From positions 310,001-374,000 of the forward strand of contig NZ_BDCG01000016.1 of the NCBI RefSeq assembly GCF_001613385.1: a stretch of 64,000 nucleotides of DNA, in the 5' to 3' direction. Origin of the DNA: Nocardia flavorosea NBRC 108225 (GTDB lineage Bacteria; Actinomycetota; Actinomycetes; Mycobacteriales; Mycobacteriaceae). Both the position numbers and the translations under genes were made by a program. The notes under the pieces were generated by a model. The model searched no databases. It saw nothing but the letters and a program-made list of their open reading frames with translations, and was not told where the DNA came from. Below are positions 57,784-64,000 of this stretch, one piece after another (positions within the stretch are counted from its first letter, which is position 1; every line of letters starts with the position of its first letter).

Positions 57784-58716
57784 TCAGATCAGGCTCTTCT
57801 GTTTCTGGATGCGGCGGCGGACATCGGCCATGAGGGCGTGGCTGCCGCCGTGGCGGAGAAAGCGGGGGATGAAGCGGTTGACGAAACCGACGAAGAGGAA
57901 GAGGTTTTCGAAGCGGCGCTGGTCGGCGGCGGTCCATTCGACCTGCATCTGTTCGCGGAAGTAGGGCGCGAGGAAGCCGATGGTGAGGAAGCGCAGCAAG
58001 CCACGGAACGGGATGCGCAGGTACCAGTGGATCATCCGGAGGTTCAGCAGATCGTCGAGATAGGCGCGGACGTAGTCGTCGAGGACGGCGTCGGTGCAGG
58101 CCCTGTTCCAATACTCGTCGAACTCGGCGCGGGTGGCCGGCCACATATCCTCGGTGACCTGCAGGGTGGTGCCCAGGGAGGACGAGGAGCGGTAGAAGGC
58201 CTCGTTCTGTTCGGGGTTCATCTTTCCGGCCAGCAACTGGTAGGTGTCCTCGAAACCGATGTAGAGGCACGCCGCGACCCAGAGTTGTAGCTTGCGATCG
58301 AAGGCGTTGTATTTCACCGGGGCGCCGGGTTCGGAACGCACCTGCCGGTGGGCCACGTTCACCGCCTCGCGGAAGGCCTGTTTCTCCTCGTTGTCGCCGA
58401 GGATGGCGACGGCCAGGTATTGGGTGGTGGTGCGGGCACGCTTCCATGGGCGTTTCATCAGTGAACCCGATTCCACCTTGCTTTCGGCGACGCCGTAGCC
58501 GACGCCGGGGTTGGCCATCTGCATGATCACGTTCGCGGCGGCGCCGGCGAACTGCCAGAAGTCGAGGGCGTCGGTGAGTTGGAGGGGGCGTGCGGTGAAG
58601 GCGCGATGGGTGCCGCTGATCCGGATCCGGGTCTGCTCGGTGGTCAGCGGCAACTGATCTCCCGGCTGCGGGCCGTGCAGGCTGTCGGGTTGCCGAGGAT
58701 GTGCTGCGGCGGTCAT
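57784..58716 (-). CDS. MpaB-family (DUF2236) oxygenase
   Basis: A 310-residue protein of the DUF2236 family, which includes the fungal oxygenase MpaB and the rubber oxygenase Lcp; members bind heme and cleave carbon-carbon double bonds. Visible: LDFWQFAGAAANVIMQMANP, VAHRQV (candidate His ligand), KYNAFDRKLQLWVAACLYIG and LRIPFRGLLRFLTIGFLAPY. It starts at an ATG after GGAAGGA. It is divergent from the mce operon, sharing a 275-base control region, so it may act on an imported lipid; that is inference. Confidence 0.82.
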   Translation of the reverse strand: MTAAAHPRQPDSLHGPQPGDQLPLTTEQTRIRISGTHRAFTARPLQLTDALDFWQFAGAAANVIMQMANPGVGYGVAESKVESGSLMKRPWKRARTTTQYLAVAILGDNEEKQAFREAVNVAHRQVRSEPGAPVKYNAFDRKLQLWVAACLYIGFEDTYQLLAGKMNPEQNEAFYRSSSSLGTTLQVTEDMWPATRAEFDEYWNRACTDAVLDDYVRAYLDDLLNLRMIHWYLRIPFRGLLRFLTIGFLAPYFREQMQVEWTAADQRRFENLFLFVGFVNRFIPRFLRHGGSHALMADVRRRIQKQKSLI

Positions 58717-58747
58717 GAGTGTCCTTCCCCAGGGATCCGGTGTGGCC

Positions 58748-58805
58748 TAAGTTACTTCATATTCTTCAAACAGTCACTTGATATGAAGGAACTGTCGCTA
58801 ACTTA
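58748..58805. promoter_or_regulatory. Nested inverted repeats between mpaB-type gene and mce operon
   Basis: The outer arms TAAGTTA (58748-58754) and TAACTTA (58799-58805) enclose the inner arms CTTCATAT (58755-58762) and ATATGAAG (58781-58788). The AT-rich nested palindrome stands out in this GC-rich sequence and lies right upstream of the MpaB-type gene. Probably a regulator site. Confidence 0.5.
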
Positions 58806-58812
58806 TGCATGC

Positions 58813-58849
58813 TCGAACGTGTTGGTAAACATACCTAGAACAGGTATCA
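58813..58849 (+). promoter_or_regulatory. Two near-matches to the KstR operator upstream of the mce operon
   Basis: TCGAACGTGTTGGT (58813-58826) and TAGAACAGGTATCA (58836-58849) each differ at one fixed position from TnnAACnnGTTnnA. They are 9 bases apart and about 145 bases before the first small gene of the operon. Confidence 0.4.
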
Positions 58850-58991
58850 AGCCCTTGTCGGCGACCAGGAATCTTTGCGAAAACCTTCCGCGAACACGTG
58901 AATCGTGCGTAACATACCGCTCCGACCCGACCGTCTCAGACGTTCCCCGGTGGGGAGGGCGCGTAGCGGCCGGACAAGGAAGGAGCCCAGC

Positions 58992-59216
58992 ATGCTCAAA
59001 CGGCTGGATCGCATATTCAGCTATGAGATGAAGGTGTCGGAGTTCCTCGGCACCCTCATCATCCTCGGAATCCCCTACGGAATCATCGGAATCGTCTGGA
59101 CGCTCACCCACACCTCGCATCTTCGCGAGATGCACGGTCTGGACGTGATCATTTCCTTCCTGGGATCCATCGTGTGCTGGCCGGTGCTCACCTTCTCGAA
59201 CGTGACGATGACCTGA
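58992..59216 (+). CDS. Small membrane protein leading the mce operon
   Basis: A 74-residue protein, starting at an ATG after AAGGAG. Charged N-terminus (LKRLDRIFSYEMKVSEF) and two hydrophobic segments (about 18-38 and 50-68). Its stop overlaps the next start (TGATG at 59214-59218), so the two are coupled. I do not recognise a named family. Co-translation with the Mce genes suggests a role in assembly or regulation of the transporter. Confidence 0.75.
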   Translation: MLKRLDRIFSYEMKVSEFLGTLIILGIPYGIIGIVWTLTHTSHLREMHGLDVIISFLGSIVCWPVLTFSNVTMT

Positions 59217-59431
59217 TGATGGCGCTGGTATGGCTCATCGACATCGTGGTGATCGTCGTCAAGATCCTCGGTGGGCGGACGAAAGTGAATCCGGTACTGC
59301 GCCTCGGGTTGTGGCTCGCCCTGCTCTGTGTGCTCGCCGCCGGTCTCGCCGTGTTGGGCGCCGGGTTCGTGCTGCTGCAGCGATACCTCAGCGGTGATCT
59401 CGATACCACCGGACCGGAACTGCCATGGTGA
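59216..59431 (+). CDS. Second small membrane protein of the mce operon
   Basis: A 71-residue protein with two hydrophobic segments (about 3-18 and 27-54) and a short polar tail. The start ATG overlaps the stop of the preceding gene, and its stop lies 7 bases inside yrbEA. No family recognised. Start could be the adjacent ATG at 59219. Confidence 0.72.
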   Translation: MMALVWLIDIVVIVVKILGGRTKVNPVLRLGLWLALLCVLAAGLAVLGAGFVLLQRYLSGDLDTTGPELPW

Positions 59432-60285
59432 CCACCGGAAAGAACGCGCCGGAGCAGCGCACCGACCTCGAACAGGCCCTCGACGATCTGAAGGGCCTCT
59501 GGCAACGCCACCCCCAGCGCTCCCTGGAAACCCTCGGGCGTCAGGTCACGCTGGGCCGCGAGGCCGTCGTGGAGACACTGAAATCCCTCGCCGCCCGCCG
59601 ATTCCCCTTCGCCGAATTCGCGAAACAGTGCGGGTTCATGGCCAATGTGTCGGCCGCGCCCACCATTTTCGTCGCCATGCCGATCGCGGTCGTGGTATCC
59701 ATCCAGATCGGCGCGCTCGTCAACCAGGTCGGCGCCACCACGTTCATCGGCGCGGTCGCGGGCCTGGGCATCATCCGCCAGGGCGCCCCGCTGGTGACCT
59801 CGCTGATGATCGCGGGCGCGGTCGGTTCCGCCATCTGCGCCGACCTCGGCTCGCGCACCATCCGGGAAGAAATCGACGCGATGATGGTGATGGGGGTCAA
59901 CCCCGTCCGGAGACTCGTGGCGCCACGGCTGGTGGCGGCCGTGGTGGTGAGCATGCTGCTGTGCGGGTTCATCGTCTTCGTCGGATTCGCGACTGCCTAC
60001 ATGTTCAATGTCTACGCCCAATCGGGTACGCCGGGTTCGTTCATCGGCTCGTTCGCCTCCTTCGCGGTCGCCAACGATATGGCGGTGGCGCTGGTCAAAT
60101 CGGCGATCTTCGGGGTGCTGACCGCGATCATCGCCTGCGATATCGGCCTGCACGCCAAAGGCGGGCCCGGTGGGGTGGCGAACGCGGTGAACTCGGCGGT
60201 GGTGTCGTCGGCGCTGATGCTGTTCGCCACCAACATCATCATCACGCAGGTGTACAACACCGTCTTCCCGACGAAGGTGATCTGA
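59425..60285 (+). CDS. yrbEA: MlaE/YrbE-family permease A of the Mce importer
   Basis: One of the two inner-membrane permeases that pair with MceG and the Mce proteins to import lipids or sterols. It has 286 residues. A hydrophilic N-terminal part (about 1-60) precedes the MlaE domain: GFMANVSAAPTIFVAMPIAV, ATTFIGAVAGLGIIRQGAPL, SRTIREEIDAMMVMGVNPVR and RLVAPRLVAAVVV. The IREEID-MGVNP loop is the ATPase-contact region. It is followed by yrbEB after 1 base. Confidence 0.93.
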   Translation: MVTTGKNAPEQRTDLEQALDDLKGLWQRHPQRSLETLGRQVTLGREAVVETLKSLAARRFPFAEFAKQCGFMANVSAAPTIFVAMPIAVVVSIQIGALVNQVGATTFIGAVAGLGIIRQGAPLVTSLMIAGAVGSAICADLGSRTIREEIDAMMVMGVNPVRRLVAPRLVAAVVVSMLLCGFIVFVGFATAYMFNVYAQSGTPGSFIGSFASFAVANDMAVALVKSAIFGVLTAIIACDIGLHAKGGPGGVANAVNSAVVSSALMLFATNIIITQVYNTVFPTKVI

Positions 60286-60286
60286 C

Positions 60287-61150
60287 GTGGGCACTCCCTA
60301 TACGCCGCCGGCGCTCAAACCGGTCCGGATGGTGGCCTCCGCGGCGGCGGTCCCGGTGGACGCGAACCGGCGGCTGGGCCACCAGGGCATCACCTTTGTC
60401 CAGGCGCTGATCGCGATACCGTTCGTACTGAAGCACTATCGCAAGGAAGTGCTGCGGCTGACGGCCGACGTCGGGTGGGGCAACGGATCGCTGGTCGTGG
60501 GCGGCGGCACCGTCGGCGTGGTGATCATTCTGTGCGGCTTCGGCGGAATCACCGTCGGAATGGAGGCGTTCAGCGCGCTCAACCTGCTGACCATGGGGCC
60601 GCTCACGGGTGCCATATCCGGGTTCGCGACCACCCGTGAGTTAGCGCCGATTCTTGCCACCCTCGCCTTCGCGATCCAAGCAGGCTGCCGATTCACCGCG
60701 CAGCTGGGTTCCATGCGGATCGCCGAGGAGATCGACGCGCTGGAATCCATCGCCATCCGCCCGCTGCCGTATCTGATGACCACCCGGATGATCGCGGCGA
60801 CCCTGACCATCATCCCGCTCTACAGCGTGGGCCTGGCGGTGGCGTACCTGGCCACGAAACTGTCGGTGCTGCTGCTGGGCGGTACCTCCGCGGGGACCTA
60901 CGACCACTACTTCTACCAGTTCCTCCTCGGCCCGGACCTGTTCTTCTCGCTGCTCAAGGTCGTGGTGTTCGTTCTGCTGGCCACATTCATCCAGTGCTAC
61001 TACGGCTTCTTCGCGGCCGGCGGTCCCGAAGGCGTCGGGGTGGCGGCCGGGCAGGCCATCAAGATGGTGATCGTCGTGATGGTGTTCGCGAATCTGTTCT
61101 TGACACTGGCGATCTGGGGTATCGACCCCGGTTTCCGGATTTCGGGGTGA
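60287..61150 (+). CDS. yrbEB: MlaE/YrbE-family permease B of the Mce importer
   Basis: Second permease, 287 residues, starting at a GTG. MlaE motifs: ALNLLTMGPLTGAISGFATT, RELAPILATLAFAIQAGCRF, MRIAEEIDALESIAIRPLPY and TRMIAATLTIIPLYSVG. It forms the membrane core with YrbEA. mceA begins directly after its stop. Confidence 0.93.
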   Translation: MGTPYTPPALKPVRMVASAAAVPVDANRRLGHQGITFVQALIAIPFVLKHYRKEVLRLTADVGWGNGSLVVGGGTVGVVIILCGFGGITVGMEAFSALNLLTMGPLTGAISGFATTRELAPILATLAFAIQAGCRFTAQLGSMRIAEEIDALESIAIRPLPYLMTTRMIAATLTIIPLYSVGLAVAYLATKLSVLLLGGTSAGTYDHYFYQFLLGPDLFFSLLKVVVFVLLATFIQCYYGFFAAGGPEGVGVAAGQAIKMVIVVMVFANLFLTLAIWGIDPGFRISG

Positions 61151-61151
61151 G

Positions 61152-62678
61152 GTGGCGATGATCGTCGATCACAGCGGCCGGGGGCCGCGGCCGTGGCATA
61201 TGACCGTGGCGGGTCTGGTGATGCTGACCGTTCTGGCGGTGCTGCTGGGCCTGCTCGGACTGCGATACACGGGTCGTTTCGAGGACGCTGTCCAGGTGCG
61301 GGCGGTGCTCACCAGTACCGGGGACGGACTACCGGAGCGCGCGGATGTGAAATTCCGCGGCATGGTCGTCGGGGCGGTATCGGCCGTGGATGTGGTGGCC
61401 GCCGGGAAACGGCAGCGCGTCGCGATCGATCTGGACTCCCGGATCGCACCGACCATTCCGGACAATGTCACCGCGCGGGTCGTTCCGAACAACCTGTTCG
61501 GGGTCACCGGTATCGAACTCGTGGACAATGGAGTCACACCGGGCCGCCTGGCCACCGGTGCCGAGATCGCCGAGGACACCAGCGAGGGCACGGTCCAGTT
61601 GCAGACCACGCTCACCGTGCTGCGCGACGTGCTGGACAAGATGCAACCGGAAAAGCTGGGCCGGGTACTGGCGACCTTCTCCGAAGCGCTCGACCCGGGG
61701 GCACGCGCCCCGGGCTCGACGATCGAACGGCTCGACACCTGGGTCACCGAGGTGCGCACTATCGACGGCGTCGGGGAATTACTGGGCGATCTGGGCCGCG
61801 CCACCAGCGCACTGAGCGAATCGGCGCCGGAGCTGGTGGGCGTGCTCTCCGAATCGGTGACCACCGCGCGCACCGTCACCGAACGCCGGGAGAACCTCAT
61901 CGCCATGCTCGCCAACGCCAGTGGTGCCGTGGACTCGGTGAACAGCCTGTTCGCCCGGAACCCGGAGGCAGCCAAGGAATTGGTGCCCGGACTCGACAGC
62001 CTGTTCGGGTCGCTGGCACAGGATCCGGAGGCGATCCCGGCGTCGGTGGCCAACCTCAACGCCGCACTCGGGAAGCTGTCGGGCGCGTTCGGCTGGGGCG
62101 CGCAACGGCAGATGCGCTGGAGCCTGGATGTCTCGTTCACGCCGTTCCAGCAGTACACCGCGAAGGACTGCCCCCGCTACGGGGAGGTGGCCGGTCCGCG
62201 CTGCGGTGGTTCGTCGGTGCCGCAGGTTGCGCCGGTACAGCAGTACCCGCCGAATCTACTGCCCGGATGGCTGCCGGGCGCGGGCCCGAAACCGCAGCTA
62301 CCCGCGGCGCCCGCGCCGGTACAGATGCCCGCGCCACCGCAGATTCCGGGGTTGCCGGCACTGCCCGGTTTGCCCGCGATACCGGGAATCACGGTGCCCC
62401 TGCTCCCGGCGCCCGCGGGACAACCGGCCCCGCCGGTACCACCGGCTCTGCCCGGGCAGCCCGGTCCGCCCGGCCAACCGGTCCTGCCCGCAGAGCCCGG
62501 TCCGCCGGGGCAGCCGGTGCCCGCGGCGGCGCCGGCCGGTCAGCCGATCGCCCAGCTGCGTGGGCACGCCGCCGTCGCCGCGCTGCTCGGCCGCCAACCC
62601 ACCACATCCGAATTGCTGCTGCTCACACCGGTGCTGGCGGGCGGCACGATCGACGTCTATTCCGAGGGGGCTGCCTGA
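61152..62678 (+). CDS. mceA: Mce-family protein A with a Pro/Gly-rich C-terminal tail
   Basis: First of the six Mce proteins that build the lipid shuttle across the envelope; 508 residues. N-terminal membrane anchor (about 18-38), MCE domain (about 42-120; GLPERADVKFRGMVVGAVSA, NLFGVTGIELVDNG) and the helical Mce-specific region up to about 330. The last about 140 residues are Pro/Gly/Gln-rich, with collagen-like PGQPGPPGQP runs, then a short ordered end. Starts at GTG 61152 or the ATG at 61158 and overlaps mceB. Confidence 0.92.
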   Translation: MAMIVDHSGRGPRPWHMTVAGLVMLTVLAVLLGLLGLRYTGRFEDAVQVRAVLTSTGDGLPERADVKFRGMVVGAVSAVDVVAAGKRQRVAIDLDSRIAPTIPDNVTARVVPNNLFGVTGIELVDNGVTPGRLATGAEIAEDTSEGTVQLQTTLTVLRDVLDKMQPEKLGRVLATFSEALDPGARAPGSTIERLDTWVTEVRTIDGVGELLGDLGRATSALSESAPELVGVLSESVTTARTVTERRENLIAMLANASGAVDSVNSLFARNPEAAKELVPGLDSLFGSLAQDPEAIPASVANLNAALGKLSGAFGWGAQRQMRWSLDVSFTPFQQYTAKDCPRYGEVAGPRCGGSSVPQVAPVQQYPPNLLPGWLPGAGPKPQLPAAPAPVQMPAPPQIPGLPALPGLPAIPGITVPLLPAPAGQPAPPVPPALPGQPGPPGQPVLPAEPGPPGQPVPAAAPAGQPIAQLRGHAAVAALLGRQPTTSELLLLTPVLAGGTIDVYSEGAA

Positions 62679-63700
62679 TGCGCCTGGCGCGGACAATTGC
62701 CGGTTTCAGTATTTTCGCGGTGATCGCGATCGTGCTGACCTACACCATCTGGTCCACGCTGCAGCGTTCGGTGCCGGGGGAGACCGAAACCTATTCGGCC
62801 ACCTTCACCGATGTGATGGGCGTACGTATCGGCGACGATGTGCGAATGGCCGGTGTGCGGGTGGGCCGCGTCGATGCGATCGAATTCGAACCGGACTACA
62901 AGGCCCGGCTGGTGCTGCGGATCGAGGAACGGCAGCGGCTCACCGACACCACCAAGGCGCTCGTGCGGTACCAGAACCTGATCGGGCAGCGGTATATCGC
63001 GCTGTTGCCGGGCGAGGAGAAAGGTACGGAGGTCGCGCCGGGTTCGCATATCCCGGTGGAGCGCACGGAACCGTCCTTCGATGTATCGGCGCTGCTGTCC
63101 GGGTTCGAGCCGCTGTTCAGTGTGCTGCAACCGGATCAGATCAATTCATTGTCCGACACGCTGGTCCAGGCGTTGCAGGGCGACGGGGTTTCACTGAGTG
63201 CGCTCATCACCCAGGCCGCGGAACTGGCCACCACCTTCGGTGAACGGGACGAAATCCTGGGCGCGGTGATCACCAACCTGAGCAGTGTCGTTGCCGGGCT
63301 GGCCAACCGCAGCCAGGAGTTGGAAACACTGATAACCCAGACCAGAGGCCTGATGGACGCGCTCTACGCCGAGGGCGAGACCCTGAAGGCCTCGGTGAAT
63401 ACGGTGGCCCGTTCCACCGATTCGCTGACCGGCCTGATCAGCACGGTCAAACCGGATATCGCGCTGGCGCAGGACGAGGCGACCACCGCGGTGGAACTGC
63501 TGCTGCTCAACGGCGCCGCGCTGGACCAGGCGGCGATCGAACTGCCGACCGTACTCAACGGCCTTGCCCGGTTCACCGGTTACGGCGCCTACGGCAACGC
63601 CTATATCTGCAACCTCGACGTCTCGCTGTGGGGTGTGCTGTTCCCACCCGGACTGTTCGCGCAGATCGGCGGCAATTCGCAATCGGAGGTGTGCCGCTGA
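62678..63700 (+). CDS. mceB: Mce-family protein B
   Basis: Second Mce protein, 340 residues. N-terminal membrane segment (about 5-24), MCE domain (TYSATFTDVMGVRIGDDVRM, RYQNLIGQRYIALLPG) and the helical region. The start overlaps the mceA stop (TGATG) and its stop overlaps the mceC start, the tight coupling usual for mce operons. Confidence 0.93.
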   Translation: MRLARTIAGFSIFAVIAIVLTYTIWSTLQRSVPGETETYSATFTDVMGVRIGDDVRMAGVRVGRVDAIEFEPDYKARLVLRIEERQRLTDTTKALVRYQNLIGQRYIALLPGEEKGTEVAPGSHIPVERTEPSFDVSALLSGFEPLFSVLQPDQINSLSDTLVQALQGDGVSLSALITQAAELATTFGERDEILGAVITNLSSVVAGLANRSQELETLITQTRGLMDALYAEGETLKASVNTVARSTDSLTGLISTVKPDIALAQDEATTAVELLLLNGAALDQAAIELPTVLNGLARFTGYGAYGNAYICNLDVSLWGVLFPPGLFAQIGGNSQSEVCR

Positions 63701-64000
63701 TGGCGAGGTTACGAATACCTTTCGCGAAGAACCGCTTCCTGTGGCAGGGGTTGATCGCCGCGGCCGCGGTGGCACTGCTGCTCATCGGATCCAGTGTGGT
63801 CTCGCAGCTGCGGTTCACCGACAAGACCGTGGTCGCGGAATTCGCGCAGGCCGCGGGTATGCGGGCGGGTGCCACGGTGGACGTTTCGGGGATCGAGGTC
63901 GGCGAGGTGCGGGCGGTGCGGCTGGCCGGTGACAAGGTCGAGGTCGAGATGAAGATCAGCCGAGACATCCGGGTGGCCGTCGACGCCCGCGCGGCGATCA
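63700..64000 (+). CDS. mceC: Mce-family protein C, 5' part
   Basis: The first about 100 residues of the third Mce protein; the gene runs off the window. It begins MARLRIPFAKNRFLWQGLIA with a membrane segment (about 15-36), then the start of an MCE domain (VVAEFAQAAGMRAGATVDVS, GIEVGEVRAVRLAGDKVEVE). The start overlaps the mceB stop (TGATG). Confidence 0.9.
   Translation, partial: MARLRIPFAKNRFLWQGLIAAAAVALLLIGSSVVSQLRFTDKTVVAEFAQAAGMRAGATVDVSGIEVGEVRAVRLAGDKVEVEMKISRDIRVAVDARAAI

Noticed and set aside
61193..62677. Frame-shifted upstream extension of mceB through mceA
   Set aside because: The sequence before 62678 is a GC-rich shadow of mceA; mceB starts at the coupled ATG.

Overview
The window is a high-GC actinobacterial chromosome segment. 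Gene content points to the Mycobacteriales, most likely Nocardia or a close relative. The evidence is: a mycobacterial-type rplKA / rplJL / rpoBC / rpsLG-fusA-tuf backbone with accessory genes inserted; a stand-alone Mce ATPase (mceG/mkl) just upstream of rpoB; a 3-ketosteroid 9-alpha-hydroxylase reductase (kshB); a mycofactocin cluster; DUF3558 lipoproteins; and an mce operon. The genus is inferred from protein resemblance alone. No rRNA or tRNA gene was recognised.

Layout. 1-2.8 kb: ribosomal proteins L11 (partial), L1, L10 and L7/L12, with an L10 leader RNA. 3-4.1 kb: mceG. 4.4-12.2 kb: rpoB and rpoC; rpoB carries Asn at the classical rifampicin-resistance Ser531 position. 12.3-28.3 kb: an accessory block with a Fic remnant, a formate/nitrite-type channel divergent from cyanase, an ArsR/SRPBCC pair, two aldo/keto reductases, an MmyB-type regulator, an IS605-type element (tnpA/tnpB) lying between a merR gene and its apparent partner reductase, pirin, GNAT, SixA, FprB, an acyl-ACP thioesterase, a quinone reductase and two DUF3558 lipoproteins. 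28.3-33 kb: the str operon (rpsL, rpsG, fusA, tuf), with an isolated CRISPR-repeat-like sequence in the fusA-tuf gap. 33-46.4 kb: a secreted LppP/LprE-like protein, a Phd/VapC-type toxin-antitoxin pair, a Pro-rich membrane protein with a duplicated domain, MFS and GlxA-type genes, a flavin monooxygenase with a WYL regulator, a 706-residue disordered protein, an SPW membrane protein, a rhodocoxin-type reductase and a glutamate racemase-like protein. 46.7-53.5 kb: kshB with a perfect KstR-type operator, a TetR regulator, then mftA, a fused mftB-mftC, mftF and mftG; mftD and mftE are absent. 54.1-57.2 kb: a carbohydrate-type ABC importer without an ATPase gene. 57.8-64 kb: an MpaB-family oxygenase divergent from an mce operon (two small membrane proteins, yrbEA, yrbEB, mceA, mceB, start of mceC).

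How the parts fit. MceG at 3 kb is the family of ATPase that energises Mce importers, so it probably serves the mce operon at 59-64 kb and others elsewhere. KshB, the KstR-type operators near kshB and upstream of the mce operon, and the mycofactocin genes (a redox cofactor for certain dehydrogenases) together suggest lipid or steroid import and oxidation; this link is inference. Several genes appear to have leaderless transcripts, with a -10 box about 7 bases before the start codon and operators overlapping the start (arsR, phd-like antitoxin, WYL gene, tnpA, tnpB).
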